Below, one piece after another: positions 63,112 to 64,000 of a stretch of 64,000 nucleotides of DNA. Position 1 is the first letter of the stretch, and each line of letters opens with the position of its first letter. The stretch comes from Chamaelirium japonicum (Eukaryota > Streptophyta > Magnoliopsida > Liliales > Melanthiaceae), in assembly GCA_947650365.1 (NCBI GenBank), contig OX393550.1, forward strand, positions 121,150,374 to 121,214,373. Direction: 5' to 3'. The position numbers and the translations under genes were made by a program. A model generated the notes under the pieces. The model worked only from the letters and a program-made list of their open reading frames with translations. It was not told the origin of the DNA and searched no databases.

Positions 63112-64000
63112 GTATGAATGAAATAGAATGGATCGTATGAATTAGAATGGATCGTACGAAGGAATTAGAATGGATCGTACGAATGAATTAGAATGGATCA
63201 TACGAATGAAATAGAATGGATCGTACGAATTCATTAGAATGGATCATGCTAATGAATTAGAATGGATCGTACAAATGAATTAGAATGAATTAGAATGGAT
63301 ACATTCGTGCGAATGAATTAGAATGGATCATACGAATGAGTAAGAATGGATCGTACGAATGAATTATAATGGATCGTACGAATGAATTAGAATGGATCAT
63401 ACGAATGAATTCATACATGTACGAATGAATTAGAATGGATCGTACGAATGAATTCCTTAGGATGGATCGTATGAATGAATTAGAATGGATCGTACGAATG
63501 AATTAGAATGGATTGAATTAGAATGAATCGTACGAATGAATTAGAATGAATCATACCGTACGAATAAATTAGAATGGATCATACGAAGGAATTAGAATGG
63601 ATCGTACGAATGAATTAGAATGGATTGTAAGAATGAATTAGAATGGATCGTACGAAGAAATTAGAATGGATCGTACGAAGGAATTAGAATGGATAGTACG
63701 AATGAATTAGAATGGATACCTTCGTGCAAATGAATTAGATTGGATCGTACGAATGTGTAAGAATGGATCGTACGAATGAAATAGAATGGATCGTATGAAT
63801 GAATTAGAATGGATCGTGCGAATGAATTAGAATGGATCGTACGAATAAATTAGAATAGATTGTGCGAATGAATTAGAATGGATCGTACGAATGAATTAGA
63901 ATGGATCGTACGAATGAATTAGAATGGATCGTACGAATGAATTAGAATGGATCGTGCGAATGAATTAGAATGGATCGTGCGAATGAATTAGAATGGATCG
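63096..64000 (-). repeat. Minus-sense block running off the right edge
   Basis: About 39 minus-sense monomers. It includes GAATTCATACATG at 63407-63419, a one-base variant of the interruption at 25370-25382. The last 150 bp are almost pure consensus monomers. Confidence 0.9.

Larger units (their letters stand above)
1..64000. repeat. 23-bp satellite array filling the whole window
   Basis: Every stretch I read is made of one monomer on one strand or the other: a 17-nt core CCATTCTAATTCATTCG followed by a 6-nt linker, usually TACGAT. The monomer is about 35% GC and strongly strand-asymmetric (six C to two G on the core strand). Frequent linkers are TACAAT, TATGAT, CACGAT and the 11-nt CACGAATGTAT, which gives 28-bp units. 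Frequent cores end ATTCA instead of ATTCG, or carry CTATTT or CTTACT in place of CTAATT. The array has no end inside the window, so its true length is unknown. I do not recognise the family. It is not the human ATTCC satellite II/III pentamer, a telomere repeat or alpha satellite, and I saw no CENP-B box. Confidence 0.97.

Noticed and set aside
1-64000. CRISPR array
   Set aside because: Units are contiguous with no unique spacers, occur on both strands, and show graded variants, which fits satellite DNA and not repeat-spacer structure.
1-64000. Human-type satellite II/III (ATTCC)n or a telomere repeat
   Set aside because: CATTC occurs twice per monomer, but the period is 23 bp with a conserved CGTACGAT linker; there is no pentamer run and no TTAGGG-like repeat.
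1-64000. Terminal inverted repeats of a DNA transposon at the flips
   Set aside because: The flipped DNA is the same satellite as the flanks, with no target-site duplications and no coding content between inverted copies.

Overview
The whole 64-kb window is satellite DNA. I found no gene, RNA gene, transposon, retroviral copy or unique sequence. The unit is a 23-bp monomer: a 17-nt core (CCATTCTAATTCATTCG) plus a 6-nt linker (usually TACGAT). A common longer form has an 11-nt linker (CACGAATGTAT), making 28 bp. Two recurring core variants read CCATTCTATTTCATTCG and CCATTCTTACTCATTCG. An unbroken satellite of this size means a eukaryotic chromosome, most likely pericentromeric, centromeric, subtelomeric or sex-chromosome heterochromatin. 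I do not recognise the monomer and cannot name the species. The commonest monomer variants are CG to CA or TG changes, which suggests a genome that methylates CpG.

The array changes strand repeatedly. I call a block 'plus-sense' when the core reads on the + strand and 'minus-sense' when its reverse complement (CGAATGAATTAGAATGG) reads on the + strand. By eye there are 44 minus-sense and 43 plus-sense blocks, so about 86 switches. Minus-sense blocks make up roughly 19.6 kb. Blocks run from about 27 bp to 5.4 kb. Boundaries given are good to about 10 bp. Some plus-to-minus junctions are perfect palindromes.

Layout. From 1 to about 26.5 kb: irregular mosaic of long plus- and minus-sense blocks with dispersed duplicated pieces, some inverted relative to each other. 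From 26.69 to 28.09 kb: a regular higher-order repeat of 215 bp (nine monomers). From 28.84 to 34.27 kb: the longest plus-sense block, holding 527-bp units inside a tandem duplication of about 2,166 bp. From 34.27 to 53.68 kb: two tandem copies of a large composite (12.2 kb and 7.2 kb), each opening with the same 94-bp minus-sense insert. The first copy holds three 2,010-bp units where the second holds one, and it has an extra 1.3-kb unit. From 53.68 to 64 kb: re-used pieces of the large composite, a tandem duplication of 2,693 bp carrying a 42-bp perfect palindrome in each copy, and a final minus-sense block.

There are no genes to act together. What the window shows is a satellite amplified at several nested scales (23, 215, 527, about 2,000, 7,000-12,000 bp) with repeated strand exchange, so small flips that arose once were copied along with their surroundings.
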